64,000 nt of DNA from Desulfovibrio litoralis DSM 11393. Its GTDB lineage: Bacteria; Desulfobacterota; Desulfovibrionia; Desulfovibrionales; Desulfovibrionaceae. This document shows, piece by piece, positions 1 through 8,204 of this stretch (position 1 is its first letter; each line of letters starts with the position of its first letter). Location: positions 298,641 to 362,640 of the forward strand of contig NZ_FRDI01000003.1 in the NCBI RefSeq assembly GCF_900143255.1, in the 5' to 3' direction. The notes below the pieces were generated by a model. That model was not told the origin of the DNA. It ran no database searches and saw only the letters and a program-made list of their open reading frames with translations. The position numbers and the translations under genes were made by a program.

Positions 1-422
<422 letters not shown>

Positions 423-457
423 TTAGCTAAAAACAGTTATGATATCAAGAAATTATC

Positions 458-1330
458 TTAGTTCTTTTTTGCCTGTTGTTGAGATTCAAAATGGTTATAA
501 GGCTTGCCCCAGCTCGCATCAGGAATACGAACATATTTTAGAAAAGTATAAAAGGCATCATGAGCCGCCAAAATAAAACCCGCACGCCCGTCTAAAAAAC
601 CACGCTTTAAAATATATTTACGAATAAAACATACTTTAGCATGAATTAAACCAACTAAAATTCCACCCTTACGCCCTTTTTTGCGAAGGTCGTTCGCCCC
701 TTGTTCGGCATAAGAATTAAGTTTTTCAAGCTGATTAAAAAAACCGGTATAAGGATAATGATATAAAAGCCCGTCAAGCTTACCGGCTTTTGATTTCGGG
801 TGAAAAGAATAATGGGCTCCACTCATTTTAATTTCAAGCTCACCAAAAACAAACAAACGATTTAACCAATCGGGGTGCCAAGAGCTATGATACATAAAAC
901 GGTCATAATACCAAGAAAGGCGGTTTATTCCAAAAGCCGTACACTCTTTTTGTTCAAGCGTTGGTTCGGTTAAAACTTGTTGAATATTTTTTTGTAAGGC
1001 AAGATCGCAAACTTCATCAGAATCAATACAAAGTATCCAATGTTTGAGTTTTGGATTAGCGTTTACAATATTTTCTTCGATATATTTGAAACCAAATTGA
1101 AGCTGAGGGTAAGGACCTTCCCAAGCTCTGATCAATAAAGTCGCACCAAAATCTTTAACTATTTGTTGAGTGTTATCCGTACTATGAGAATCGACAACAA
1201 TAATACGAGTACAAAAAGCTAAAGACTCCAAACACGCTTTAATTAAGCGTTCTGAATTATAAGTTAAAATCAAAGCCGTTAGTTCAAAGTCATTATTGGA
1301 ATTAAATTTATCAACGTTATCTTCAGACAT
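458..1330 (-). CDS. Family 2 glycosyltransferase (WaaE/KdtX-like)
   Basis: Predicted cytoplasmic inverting GT-A glycosyltransferase, probably for lipopolysaccharide core or another surface glycan. The N-terminus has the GT2 opening strand LTALILTYNSERLI (about residues 17-30), then VVDSHSTDNT (45-54) and a DSDE metal-binding motif (103-106). The middle (SWYYDRFMYHSSWHPDWLNRLF) and the basic C-terminal half resemble WaaE-type beta-1,4-glucosyltransferases. At 290 residues it is slightly longer than typical WaaE. Its exact sugar donor and acceptor cannot be read from sequence. It lies between tsf and pyrH, a position usually without a gene in this cluster, with repeat-rich DNA upstream. Confidence 0.8.
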   Translation of the reverse strand: MSEDNVDKFNSNNDFELTALILTYNSERLIKACLESLAFCTRIIVVDSHSTDNTQQIVKDFGATLLIRAWEGPYPQLQFGFKYIEENIVNANPKLKHWILCIDSDEVCDLALQKNIQQVLTEPTLEQKECTAFGINRLSWYYDRFMYHSSWHPDWLNRLFVFGELEIKMSGAHYSFHPKSKAGKLDGLLYHYPYTGFFNQLEKLNSYAEQGANDLRKKGRKGGILVGLIHAKVCFIRKYILKRGFLDGRAGFILAAHDAFYTFLKYVRIPDASWGKPYNHFESQQQAKKN

Positions 1331-1366
1331 TTATTACGCCACCCTGATATAGTGATAATGCGATTA

Positions 1367-1461
1367 GAGATTATTGCACAATAGGCTCAGAGTGTATTCC
1401 GTCTGGACGACACTCATAAAACGAGGGCAAAGGCACGCAAAACGGAGCTTTGCAATAATCT
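1367..1461 (+). repeat. MITE-like dispersed repeat, short copy a
   Basis: Short, internally deleted copy. It opens with GAGATTATTGCACAATAGG (left terminus, hairpin-forming) and closes with an imperfect inverted repeat around GCAAAACGGAGCTTTGC followed by AATAATCT (right terminus). The middle has lost most of the ~130 bp seen in the full copy at 29133-29316. No convincing target duplication is visible. Confidence 0.7.
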
Positions 1462-1569
1462 TTATTAAATATATTAAACCTGTTTAAGATTAAAAGCTAT
1501 AGTTTTTTTATTAGGCAAAGCACAGCTCAAAAAAAGCAACAAGCTTTTTAAAAATAAAAACCATAATCT

Positions 1570-1762
1570 CAAACACAAAAAGCACTCATTTTACAGGAAA
1601 ATTAAATTTTCTTTTTGTTTCGAGGGATACCCCCGAAGCCCCCAAGCCCCCAAGCCACTGCCAGGCAAAGCCAGCCTATTGTCTTTATTCGTGGTTTTGG
1701 GAGTGTCTTTCCGAAGTATCTTTCTGGCGAAAGCCACTTTGAGACGATCGTGCAATAGTCTC
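1570..1762 (-). repeat. MITE-like dispersed repeat, degenerate copy b
   Basis: Reverse-orientation copy downstream of tsf. It contains the family core (CACTCATTTTACAGGAAAA, TTCGTGGTTTTGGGAGTGTC) and ends with the left terminus as GTGCAATAGTCTC. An extra C-rich stretch (about 1627-1675) interrupts it and the right terminus is not recognisable. Together with copy a this accounts for most of the 485-bp gap between the glycosyltransferase gene and tsf. Confidence 0.65.
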
Positions 1763-1767
1763 AAAGT

Positions 1768-1792
1768 ATAAAAAAGGGGTCTTTCGACCCCC
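1768..1792 (-). terminator. Rho-independent terminator of rpsB-tsf
   Basis: Perfect stem GGGGTC/GACCCC with a TTTC loop, followed on the minus strand by a T-run (TTTTTTAT). It lies about 25 bp past the tsf stop codon. Confidence 0.9.
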
Positions 1793-1815
1793 TATTGTGA
1801 TTCATTTAAAACAGC

Positions 1816-2682
1816 TTATGCACTCGCATCTTCACCAAGTTGAAGGCGAACAAAACGCTTAACAGTCAAAGTATCGTTCAAGGCTTTAGCTTCGGCGGCG
1901 ACTAAGTCTTTAATGCTGACTTTATCATCGCGAATATATCCTTGTTCCATCAAACAAGCTTCTTTATAGAATTTTTGAATACGACCGTCGACGATCTTTT
2001 CAACTCTATCCGCAGGCTTGCCTTCTTCTATAGTTTTTTGGCGATAAACTTCACGCTCACGTTCAACCAAAGCAGGGTCAAGACTTGCCGCATCTAAAGC
2101 CGCAGGGCTAACAGCAGCAACTTGCATGGCGATATTGCGAGCAAGTTCCATTAACTTAGGGTTTGCAGCGGTTTCGGGTTTAGTACAATCAATTTCAACC
2201 AAAACGCCGATTTTTCCGTTAGAGTGGATATAAGCACCAATTACACCGGGGGTTGACATTTCCCAAAGAGCAAAACGCCCGATAGTCATGTTTTCACCGA
2301 TAATAGCAATTTGCTCATTCAAAGAAGTAGAAGTTAAATCAGCCAAAGCAGTAGCATCAGCAGGTTTTTTATTAAAAACGGTTTCAACAACGCTTTTGGC
2401 GAAAGCTTGGAACTTATCACCACGAGTAACGAAGTCTGTTTCACACTTAACTTCAACCATAGCAACACAAGTGTTGTTATCATTAACACGCAGTGCAACT
2501 ACGCCTTCAGAGGTAGCACGCCCTGATTTTTTGGCGGCTTTTGACAAACCTTTTTGACGAAGCCAATCAACAGCTTTATCAAGCTCACCCTTACATTCTT
2601 CAAGGGCATTTTTACAATCCATCATACCGGCACTGGTAAGTTCACGCAGTTCTTTGACCATTTGAGCTGTATAGTTAGCCAT
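1816..2682 (-). CDS. tsf: Translation elongation factor Ts
   Basis: Guanine-nucleotide exchange factor for EF-Tu; regenerates EF-Tu-GTP in the cytoplasm. The N-terminal UBA-like domain (residues 1-50, MVKELRELTSAGMMDCKNAL) and the EF-Tu-contacting motif ETDFV (81-85) are both present. The length of 288 residues matches the family. It is transcribed with rpsB: the rpsB stop is two bases upstream and the ribosome site AGGGAGA overlaps the end of rpsB. A strong hairpin terminator follows, so the usual tsf-pyrH linkage appears to be transcriptionally broken here. Confidence 0.98.
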   Translation of the reverse strand: MANYTAQMVKELRELTSAGMMDCKNALEECKGELDKAVDWLRQKGLSKAAKKSGRATSEGVVALRVNDNNTCVAMVEVKCETDFVTRGDKFQAFAKSVVETVFNKKPADATALADLTSTSLNEQIAIIGENMTIGRFALWEMSTPGVIGAYIHSNGKIGVLVEIDCTKPETAANPKLMELARNIAMQVAAVSPAALDAASLDPALVEREREVYRQKTIEEGKPADRVEKIVDGRIQKFYKEACLMEQGYIRDDKVSIKDLVAAEAKALNDTLTVKRFVRLQLGEDASA

Positions 2683-2684
2683 GA

Positions 2685-3476
2685 TTATTCTCCCTGTAAT
2701 TCTGTTTCTTCTTCAGCCTGTTGTACTAAAGAAGAAGCGGCATTAGCACTTTTCTTTAATTCTTCTTCAACGTCTTTTCCGCCTTTTTCTTTACGCATGG
2801 CTTCGCCTTCTAAACAAGCATTGGCGATATGGCCAACGAAAAGCTTAATAGCACGAATAGCGTCATCGTTACCCGGAATAACATAGTCGATAGAATCAGG
2901 ATCACAGTTTGTATCAGTAATCGCAACAATAGGAATACCGAGTTTGCGGCATTCTTGAACGGCAATCGCTTCACGCTGAGGATCAATAATAAAAGCAATA
3001 GCAGGTAAATTTTCCATATCTTTAATCCCGCCAAGCACGAGCTTTAATTTATCAAGCTCACGTTGAAGAGATAAAATTTCTTTTTTCTGATAACGATTAA
3101 TAGAACCATCTTCAAACATTGTTTCAAGTTTTTTCATGCGAGCAATGCTTTTTTGGATAGTTTGGAAGTTAGTTAAAGTTCCGCCCATCCAACGATGAGT
3201 AACGTGATATTGACCGGCACGTTCGGCTTCACCAGCGATAGCTTCTTGAGCCTGACGCTTGGTTCCGATAAAAATAACCTTACCACCACGCACAACCGCA
3301 TCAACAATTTTGTCATGAGCAGTATGGAAAAGTTTAACGGTTTGTTGCAAGTCGATAATATGAATTCCGTTACGAGCTCCAAAAATATAAGGCTTCATTT
3401 TTGGATTCCAACGTCTGGTTTGGTGACCAAAATGGACACCAGTCTCAAGCATTTGCTTCATGCTAACATAAGACAT
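2685..3476 (-). CDS. rpsB: 30S ribosomal protein S2
   Basis: Structural protein of the small ribosomal subunit. The family opening ([20 protein letters not shown]), [23 protein letters not shown] and the PDAVV-equivalent stretch [11 protein letters not shown] are all visible. At 263 residues it has a longer acidic C-terminal tail than E. coli S2, common outside the gammaproteobacteria. The ATG follows TAGGAGC at good spacing. It heads the rpsB-tsf operon and is preceded by a structured leader (see 3507-3566), consistent with autoregulation, which is an inference. Confidence 0.98.
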   Translation of the reverse strand: MSYVSMKQMLETGVHFGHQTRRWNPKMKPYIFGARNGIHIIDLQQTVKLFHTAHDKIVDAVVRGGKVIFIGTKRQAQEAIAGEAERAGQYHVTHRWMGGTLTNFQTIQKSIARMKKLETMFEDGSINRYQKKEILSLQRELDKLKLVLGGIKDMENLPAIAFIIDPQREAIAVQECRKLGIPIVAITDTNCDPDSIDYVIPGNDDAIRAIKLFVGHIANACLEGEAMRKEKGGKDVEEELKKSANAASSLVQQAEEETELQGE

Positions 3477-3506
3477 AAAAAAGCTCCTAAAAGGGGTTTT
3501 GCCTCC

Positions 3507-3566
3507 AATAAGACCTTAGCCGTCAAGTTCAAAAACATTTTGAACACCCCGGGCTTTTCTCTTATT
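3507..3566 (-). promoter_or_regulatory. Structured 5' leader of rpsB (candidate r-protein leader RNA)
   Basis: Nested complementary segments in the untranslated leader. An outer stem AATAAGA (3507-3513) pairs with TCTTATT (3560-3566). A middle AGCC (3518-3521) pairs with GGCT (3552-3555). An apical GTTCAAAA (3527-3534) pairs with TTTTGAAC (3538-3545). It ends about 30 bases before the rpsB ATG. Nesting of three stems is unlikely by chance and rpsB leaders are regulatory in other bacteria; function here is inferred. Confidence 0.5.
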
Positions 3567-3816
3567 GTGAGTATTTATTTAAAAACATTTCTACTTACCC
3601 ATAAAATCAAAGTTCTGCAAGCTTTTTTTTATATAATTATTATTTACTTTTTTTTTGTTTGCTGTTAATAATAGTTACTGCTTAGATTTAGAGGCTAATA
3701 CTTAAATTTAACAGATTAAACATAATAAGCAAGCCTATAGCAAAATTCTGATTATCTTAACCACACTTGTTTATTTATATGTTTTATATTTTATTGACCA
3801 GAAAGGAAATTAAAAC

Positions 3817-4209
3817 ATGTCTCAAGCTACTCGCAACACCAAACAACGCACCGTCATGCTTAACGTTTTAAAAAAACTTAAAACTCACCCCACAGCAGAT
3901 GAAGTTTATCATATCGTAAGAGAACAAATACCCAAAATAAGCCTTGGAACCGTCTATCGCAACCTTGAAATCTTAGCGGAAAACGGCGAAATTTTAAAAA
4001 TCGAAAATGCCGGCTCTCAAAAAAGATTTGACGGCGATTTAAGCCCACATCAGCATGTACGTTGTACACATTGCGGACGCATCGGCGATATAATGACGAC
4101 TCTTCCAATGACCTTAGACAAAATCCCCAGTGTTGAAGGATTCAAAATTACCAATACCCGCATAGAGTTTGAAGGTATCTGCGATAAGTGTGCAACCTTA
4201 TCTAATTAA
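3817..4209 (+). CDS. perR: Fur-family regulator, PerR-like peroxide sensor
   Basis: Metal-dependent winged-helix repressor. The recognition helix region SLGTVYRNLEIL is at residues 42-53, and two CxxC pairs (C83/C86, C122/C125) form the structural zinc site. The regulatory site residues line up with PerR rather than Fur: H24 (in HPTADE), D72, H78, H80 and D91, with the same spacings as Bacillus PerR H37, D85, H91, H93 and D104. That supports a peroxide-sensing role controlling oxidative-stress genes in an anaerobe. At 130 residues it is slightly short, with the N-terminal extension of PerR missing. RBS AAAGGAAA precedes the ATG. A MITE-like repeat begins at the base after its stop codon. It is divergent from rpsB with about 340 bp between them. 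Confidence 0.8.
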   Translation: MSQATRNTKQRTVMLNVLKKLKTHPTADEVYHIVREQIPKISLGTVYRNLEILAENGEILKIENAGSQKRFDGDLSPHQHVRCTHCGRIGDIMTTLPMTLDKIPSVEGFKITNTRIEFEGICDKCATLSN

Positions 4210-4309
4210 AGACCATTGCAAAACGGATTTTTTGCGTGTTTTTTGGAGTGTCTTTCTGAAGTATCTTTCTGGCGAAAGTTGCAATAAAACTATCGTGCAG
4301 TAATAATTT
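4210..4309 (-). repeat. MITE-like dispersed repeat, short copy c
   Basis: Starts at the base after the perR stop codon with AGACCATTGCAAAAC (right terminus in reverse) and contains GGAGTGTCTTTCTGAAG. It decays into a degenerate left terminus near ACTATCGTGCAGTAAT. The central part is deleted. It probably forms the 3' untranslated region of perR. Confidence 0.7.
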
Positions 4310-4375
4310 GACACATAATTCAATAAATCATTTTTATCATAGTTTATCTTTAAAGCCTATACTTTTAAAGCCCAT

Positions 4376-5450
4376 GATTCCACAAAATTAAGTTTTTGGT
4401 CTACTCATATATTGATAATAAAATTACATTTTTATTATTATATTATCTTTAATCCCAATGCTCCCACGGAATAAACCTTACTTCGGTCGTCTCCGGCTAT
4501 TCATATAATAAAATTCATTTTATTATTATATTATATTAAACTTCACACTCCCACGAAATTAATTTTATTGGTCGTCTCCGACGGGCACGGGGAAAATGTT
4601 TTCCCCTTTGCATTCCCGCCATAAGGGGCTAGTCGCCCCTTAACCCCACGAACGCACCACGCATTAGTTGATGCCTATCGGCATCAAAAGTTTAAACGCA
4701 CTTTAGTCTCTTTCATTGGCAAGCTAACACTATGCTGTTGGAAAAGATTAATAGTGTTTAAATCATCATACAGAAACAGTAACTTAAATTTTACATGGAC
4801 ATGGTGGTTAAATAAAAAACGAAGACGACCAATAAAATTAATTTCGCGAGAGTATGAAATTTAATATAATATAATAATAAAATGAATTTTATTATATGAA
4901 TAGCCGGAGACGACCGAAGTAAGGTTTATTTCGTGGGAGCGTTGGGATTAATAATAAAGTTATAATAAAAACAAGTTTTATTATAGATATATAAGACGAC
5001 CAGTAAAATTAATTTCGCGAGAGCATAGGGTTTTTAAGCGGATTACAAAAAAGCTTAAACCTAATAAATACAAAATTTCATATCTATTTTACAAAAAACT
5101 TACGTTTTTAGTTGCCGTTATAATCAAGAAAGTTTCAAGCTATAATTGCCATTAAAAGAAACCACGGTGCGTTCAAACTTTTGATGCCGATAGGCATCAA
5201 CTAATGCGTGGTGCGTTTGCGGGTACAGGGCGGCAGCCCTGTTGTGGGGAATGCAAAGGGCTTCACATAAAGCCCGTGCCCGCCGGAGGCGACCAGTAAA
5301 ATTAATTTCGCGAGAGTATGAAATTTAATATAATATAATAATAAAATGAATTTTATTATATGAATAGTCGGAGACGACCAAAGCAAGGTCTATTTCGTGA
5401 GAGCGTTGGGATTAATAAAAAAGTTATAATAAAAACAACATAATATCAAT
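4376..5450. repeat. Composite inverted/direct repeat block between perR and tgt
   Basis: Gene-free block built from a unit of about 84-88 bp. Each unit carries GACGACC, a motif like AAAATTAATTTCGCGAGAG, then an AT-rich palindrome (ATAATAAAATGAATTTTATT). Three units lie in reverse near 4376-4578, three forward near 4819-5030 and two forward near 5289-5440. A separate ~120-bp segment holding GATGCCGATAGGCATC and GC-rich hairpins occurs at about 4573-4693 and inverted at about 5165-5288. About 470 bp, partly unique and carrying the three middle forward units, lies between these. No convincing coding sequence, tRNA or recombinase was found inside. It looks like a non-autonomous mobile element or nested insertions; it is unrelated to the MITE-like family. 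Confidence 0.75.
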
Positions 5451-5492
5451 TCCACCCAAACAAAACCAACAATAAAACACCGCTTCTATATC

Positions 5493-6650
5493 CTATACCC
5501 CAAGCCCTATTCCACCCAAAGCCGCTTCATCAGGATATAAAGCAATCATTTCGTTTAAAAAGGCATTATACCTTTTTTCATTAATCGCTTGTCTGGCTTT
5601 TTGCACAATATTCAAAAAATACGTCAAGTTATGTAACGAGTTAAGCCTAAACGCCAAAAGCTCCTGACTAACAAACAAATGCCTTAAATAAGCCCGACTA
5701 AAGGTTCTACAGGTATAGCAAGAACAGTTTGGATCAAGACTGTTTTTGTCTTCAGCAAACTCTTTGCGTTTAATATTCACCTTACCAAGCGAGGTATACA
5801 AAGTTCCGTTGCGTGCGTTGCGAGTTGGCAATACACAATCAAACATATCAACACCTTGGGCGATTCCATAGACAATATCCAAAGGAGTTCCCACTCCCAT
5901 AAGATAACGAGGACGTGTTTCAGGCAACAAAGGGGCCGTATGTTCCATCAACTGATACATTTCGGGCTTTGGTTCTCCAACAGAAACACCACCAATCGCA
6001 TAACCATCAAACAGATCATCACAAGTTAACTGCTCTACTGATTCCGTTCTAAGGTCATTAAAAAAGCCACCCTGAGTGATTGCAAATAAAAGGTTTTGCC
6101 CGCTGTTTTGAGGGTAATAAACTCTGGAACGTTTTGCCCAACGAGTTGTTAATTCTATTGATTTTGCGGTATATTCCTTATCTGTTCCATAAGCAACACA
6201 TTCGTCTAAAACCATCATAATATCAGAATTAAGATTGCGTTGAATTTCAATAACTTTTTCCGGTGTAAAATTAAGTTTCGCTCCGTTTAAATGAGAACGA
6301 AATTCCACGCCGGCTTCACTTATTTTACGCAAAGAGGAAAGGCTAAAAGCCTGATAACCGCCGCTATCTGTTAAAATTGGTTTATCCCAAGAAATAAACT
6401 CATGTAACCCACCAAAACCCTTAATGAGTTCATCACCCGGTCTAAGATGTAAGTGGTAGGTATTTCCTAAAATAATTTCCGCCTGAATATTATCTAAATC
6501 ATCGGGGGCAATCGCTTTTACTGTTCCGACTGTACCAACAGGCATAAAAATTGGAGTTTGAATAACACCATGAGCCGTATAAAAAAGCCCTGTGCGTGCT
6601 TTATTATCTTTATTAAGAAGTTTAAAAGTTCCGATATTCTCTTTTTGCAT
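5493..6650 (-). CDS. tgt: tRNA-guanine transglycosylase (queuine/preQ1)
   Basis: Exchanges guanine at the wobble position 34 of GUN-anticodon tRNAs for preQ1, the first tRNA-bound step of queuosine synthesis. Visible family motifs are [12 protein letters not shown], a VLDEC motif, FAITQGG, the nucleophile region [17 protein letters not shown], and the zinc site [17 protein letters not shown]. The length of 385 residues is standard. It follows carD on the minus strand after a 54-bp gap, so pth-carD-tgt may be co-transcribed. Downstream lies the repeat block at 4.4-5.4 kb, with no clear terminator. Confidence 0.97.
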   Translation of the reverse strand: MQKENIGTFKLLNKDNKARTGLFYTAHGVIQTPIFMPVGTVGTVKAIAPDDLDNIQAEIILGNTYHLHLRPGDELIKGFGGLHEFISWDKPILTDSGGYQAFSLSSLRKISEAGVEFRSHLNGAKLNFTPEKVIEIQRNLNSDIMMVLDECVAYGTDKEYTAKSIELTTRWAKRSRVYYPQNSGQNLLFAITQGGFFNDLRTESVEQLTCDDLFDGYAIGGVSVGEPKPEMYQLMEHTAPLLPETRPRYLMGVGTPLDIVYGIAQGVDMFDCVLPTRNARNGTLYTSLGKVNIKRKEFAEDKNSLDPNCSCYTCRTFSRAYLRHLFVSQELLAFRLNSLHNLTYFLNIVQKARQAINEKRYNAFLNEMIALYPDEAALGGIGLGV

Positions 6651-6704
6651 ATTACTAATTAATTTATGATATTTTTTTATTTTTTACAAAGAAATAGCTA
6701 TATT

Positions 6705-7229
6705 TTAAGTAGTTTGGGGAATTTCATCATTAACTAAAACGCTAAGAGATAAATATCCGCCAACCTGTTTTTCTATTTCAATAAATTCTTTATCCAAAAC
6801 CGAAGAAAGCTCGGAACAAAGCAAGTTCATTGCCTGTTCAAAAATACGACGTTCGCCAAACGACAAGTCTTTGTTTTTGGCGATCATGCTTATATCTTTT
6901 AAGACATAACAAACATCGGGGAGCTTTCCACTTTTTAATTTTTCGCTATATTCACGTTGGCGGCGATTCCAGTTTTGACCGGCATAACCGACAAAACCAT
7001 CATCATTGTTTAAAGAATCTAAAATCAACAACGCCTCTTCACGAGAACATAAGCTTCTTAAACCTATATTGGCGGCATTTTTCACAGGAACCATGAGGGT
7101 TACTTTCGTGCCTAAAATACAGACAATATAAAAATCAAGCGAACTTCCTCCTATTGTTTTATTTTCAATAGCAGAAATACGCCCAACCCCCTGAGCAGGG
7201 TACACAATAAGCTCATTTAAAGAAAACAC
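6705..7229 (-). CDS. carD: CarD-family RNA polymerase-binding regulator
   Basis: Binds the RNA polymerase beta subunit through an N-terminal Tudor-like domain and stabilises open promoter complexes, affecting rRNA and other promoters. The N-terminus shows the family hallmark LNELIVYPAQGVGRI (residues 4-18) and a central VPVKNAANIGLR. The C-terminal alpha-helical half includes GQNWNRRQREYSEKLKSG and DLSFGERRIFEQAMNLL. 174 residues is normal. The start is GTG at 7229. It sits between pth and tgt, as in many Desulfovibrio relatives. Confidence 0.93.
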   Translation of the reverse strand: MFSLNELIVYPAQGVGRISAIENKTIGGSSLDFYIVCILGTKVTLMVPVKNAANIGLRSLCSREEALLILDSLNNDDGFVGYAGQNWNRRQREYSEKLKSGKLPDVCYVLKDISMIAKNKDLSFGERRIFEQAMNLLCSELSSVLDKEFIEIEKQVGGYLSLSVLVNDEIPQTT

Positions 7230-7336
7230 AATAACAACCCGACCTAAAAAAGATTAATTCTATAACTATTTCAAAATATTAAAACATATATACCTGTTGC
7301 ACAAAAACATATTACGCAACAAATATATAAGCACAA

Positions 7337-7924
7337 TTAAGGTTTTTTCGTATTAAGTTCTTTTTGTAACTCTATAAAACCTTTATTAAAATACTTCCAA
7401 AACTTATCACAAATATTGGTTAAACACTCTTCAACAGACTGTTTTTCTTCAGAATAAAAATTATTTAAAACATAACCGGCACTTGAACCGACTTGGTTTT
7501 TTCCTATTCCCAAACGTAAACGCCAAAAGTCAACACCACCAATACATTGAAGTATTGATTTGATGCCATTATGCCCTGCTGCACCTCCGCCAAGTTGAAA
7601 TTTAATACGTCCAAGTGGCAGGTCAAGTTCATCATGTGCAACAATAAGTTGTTCCGGCTTTAATTTATAATAAGCTAAAACAGGAATAACAGCCTCACCC
7701 GAAAGATTCATAAAAGTCAAAGGTTTTTGTAAAAGCCAAGTTTGGTTTTGAATTTGACACTTCCAAAGTTCATATTTACCCTTGGAACTTAGTCGCGTAA
7801 TCGCCGCCCCTTTTTCTTCTGCATATCGAATGATACCATCTATTAACATAAAACCAAAGTTATGTCTTGTATTATTATATTCAGATCCGGGGTTACCAAG
7901 CCCGACAATTAATCCACTATACAT
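7337..7924 (-). CDS. pth: Peptidyl-tRNA hydrolase
   Basis: Releases tRNA from prematurely terminated peptidyl-tRNA in the cytoplasm. It carries GLGNPGSEYNNTRHNFG (catalytic H21), FMNLSG, HDELDLPLG (D98) and GGAAGHNGIKSI (N119), the standard active-site set. The length of 195 residues is typical. RBS GGAGC lies 5 bases before the ATG. It is probably the first gene of a pth-carD-tgt transcript. A MITE-like repeat lies upstream. Confidence 0.97.
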   Translation of the reverse strand: MYSGLIVGLGNPGSEYNNTRHNFGFMLIDGIIRYAEEKGAAITRLSSKGKYELWKCQIQNQTWLLQKPLTFMNLSGEAVIPVLAYYKLKPEQLIVAHDELDLPLGRIKFQLGGGAAGHNGIKSILQCIGGVDFWRLRLGIGKNQVGSSAGYVLNNFYSEEKQSVEECLTNICDKFWKYFNKGFIELQKELNTKKP

Positions 7925-7949
7925 TAATGCTCCGTTAAAATTCTAAATT

Positions 7950-8200
7950 CAGATCATTGCAAAACTCAGTTTTGCGTTTTTTGGTCATCGTTTTATCTTC
8001 TGTATGTACATAGTATAAAACATCTTCAGGCACAAAAATCATTCATTTTACGAAAAAATAAATTTGACTTTTTGTTTTAGGGCTACACCCTCAAAATCTC
8101 AAGTTAACTCTCAAACAAAACCGCATTAATTTCTTTATATTCGTGTTTTTTAGAGAGCCTTCCTTGTTAAATTTACTTTAAAATTATTGTACAATAGTAT
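7950..8200 (-). repeat. MITE-like dispersed repeat, long copy d
   Basis: Full-length but diverged copy in reverse orientation between pth and a glycosyltransferase gene. It begins AGATCATTGCAAAACT with the right-terminal hairpin CAAAACTCAGTTTTG. It contains the core (TTCATTTTACGAAAAAATAAA, TTCGTGTTTTTTAGAGAG in part) and ends in TTGTACAATAGTAT. Directly flanked by TAAATT at 7944-7949 and 8201-8206, a likely target duplication. The right-hand duplication overlaps the stop codon of the neighbouring gene (8205-8207). Confidence 0.75.
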
Positions 8201-8204
8201 TAAA

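Noticed and set aside
1362-1815. CRISPR-like array suggested by repeated hairpin sequences
   Set aside because: The repeats are two dispersed-element copies in opposite orientation, not regularly spaced direct repeats with unique spacers.
5201-5386. 61-codon minus-strand open frame in the repeat block
   Set aside because: It translates repeat-unit sequence, has no ribosome site and no homology signal.
4210-5492. tRNA or rRNA gene in the large gap
   Set aside because: GC-rich hairpins there lack a tRNA cloverleaf with a T-loop GGTTCRA pattern and CCA-end context.
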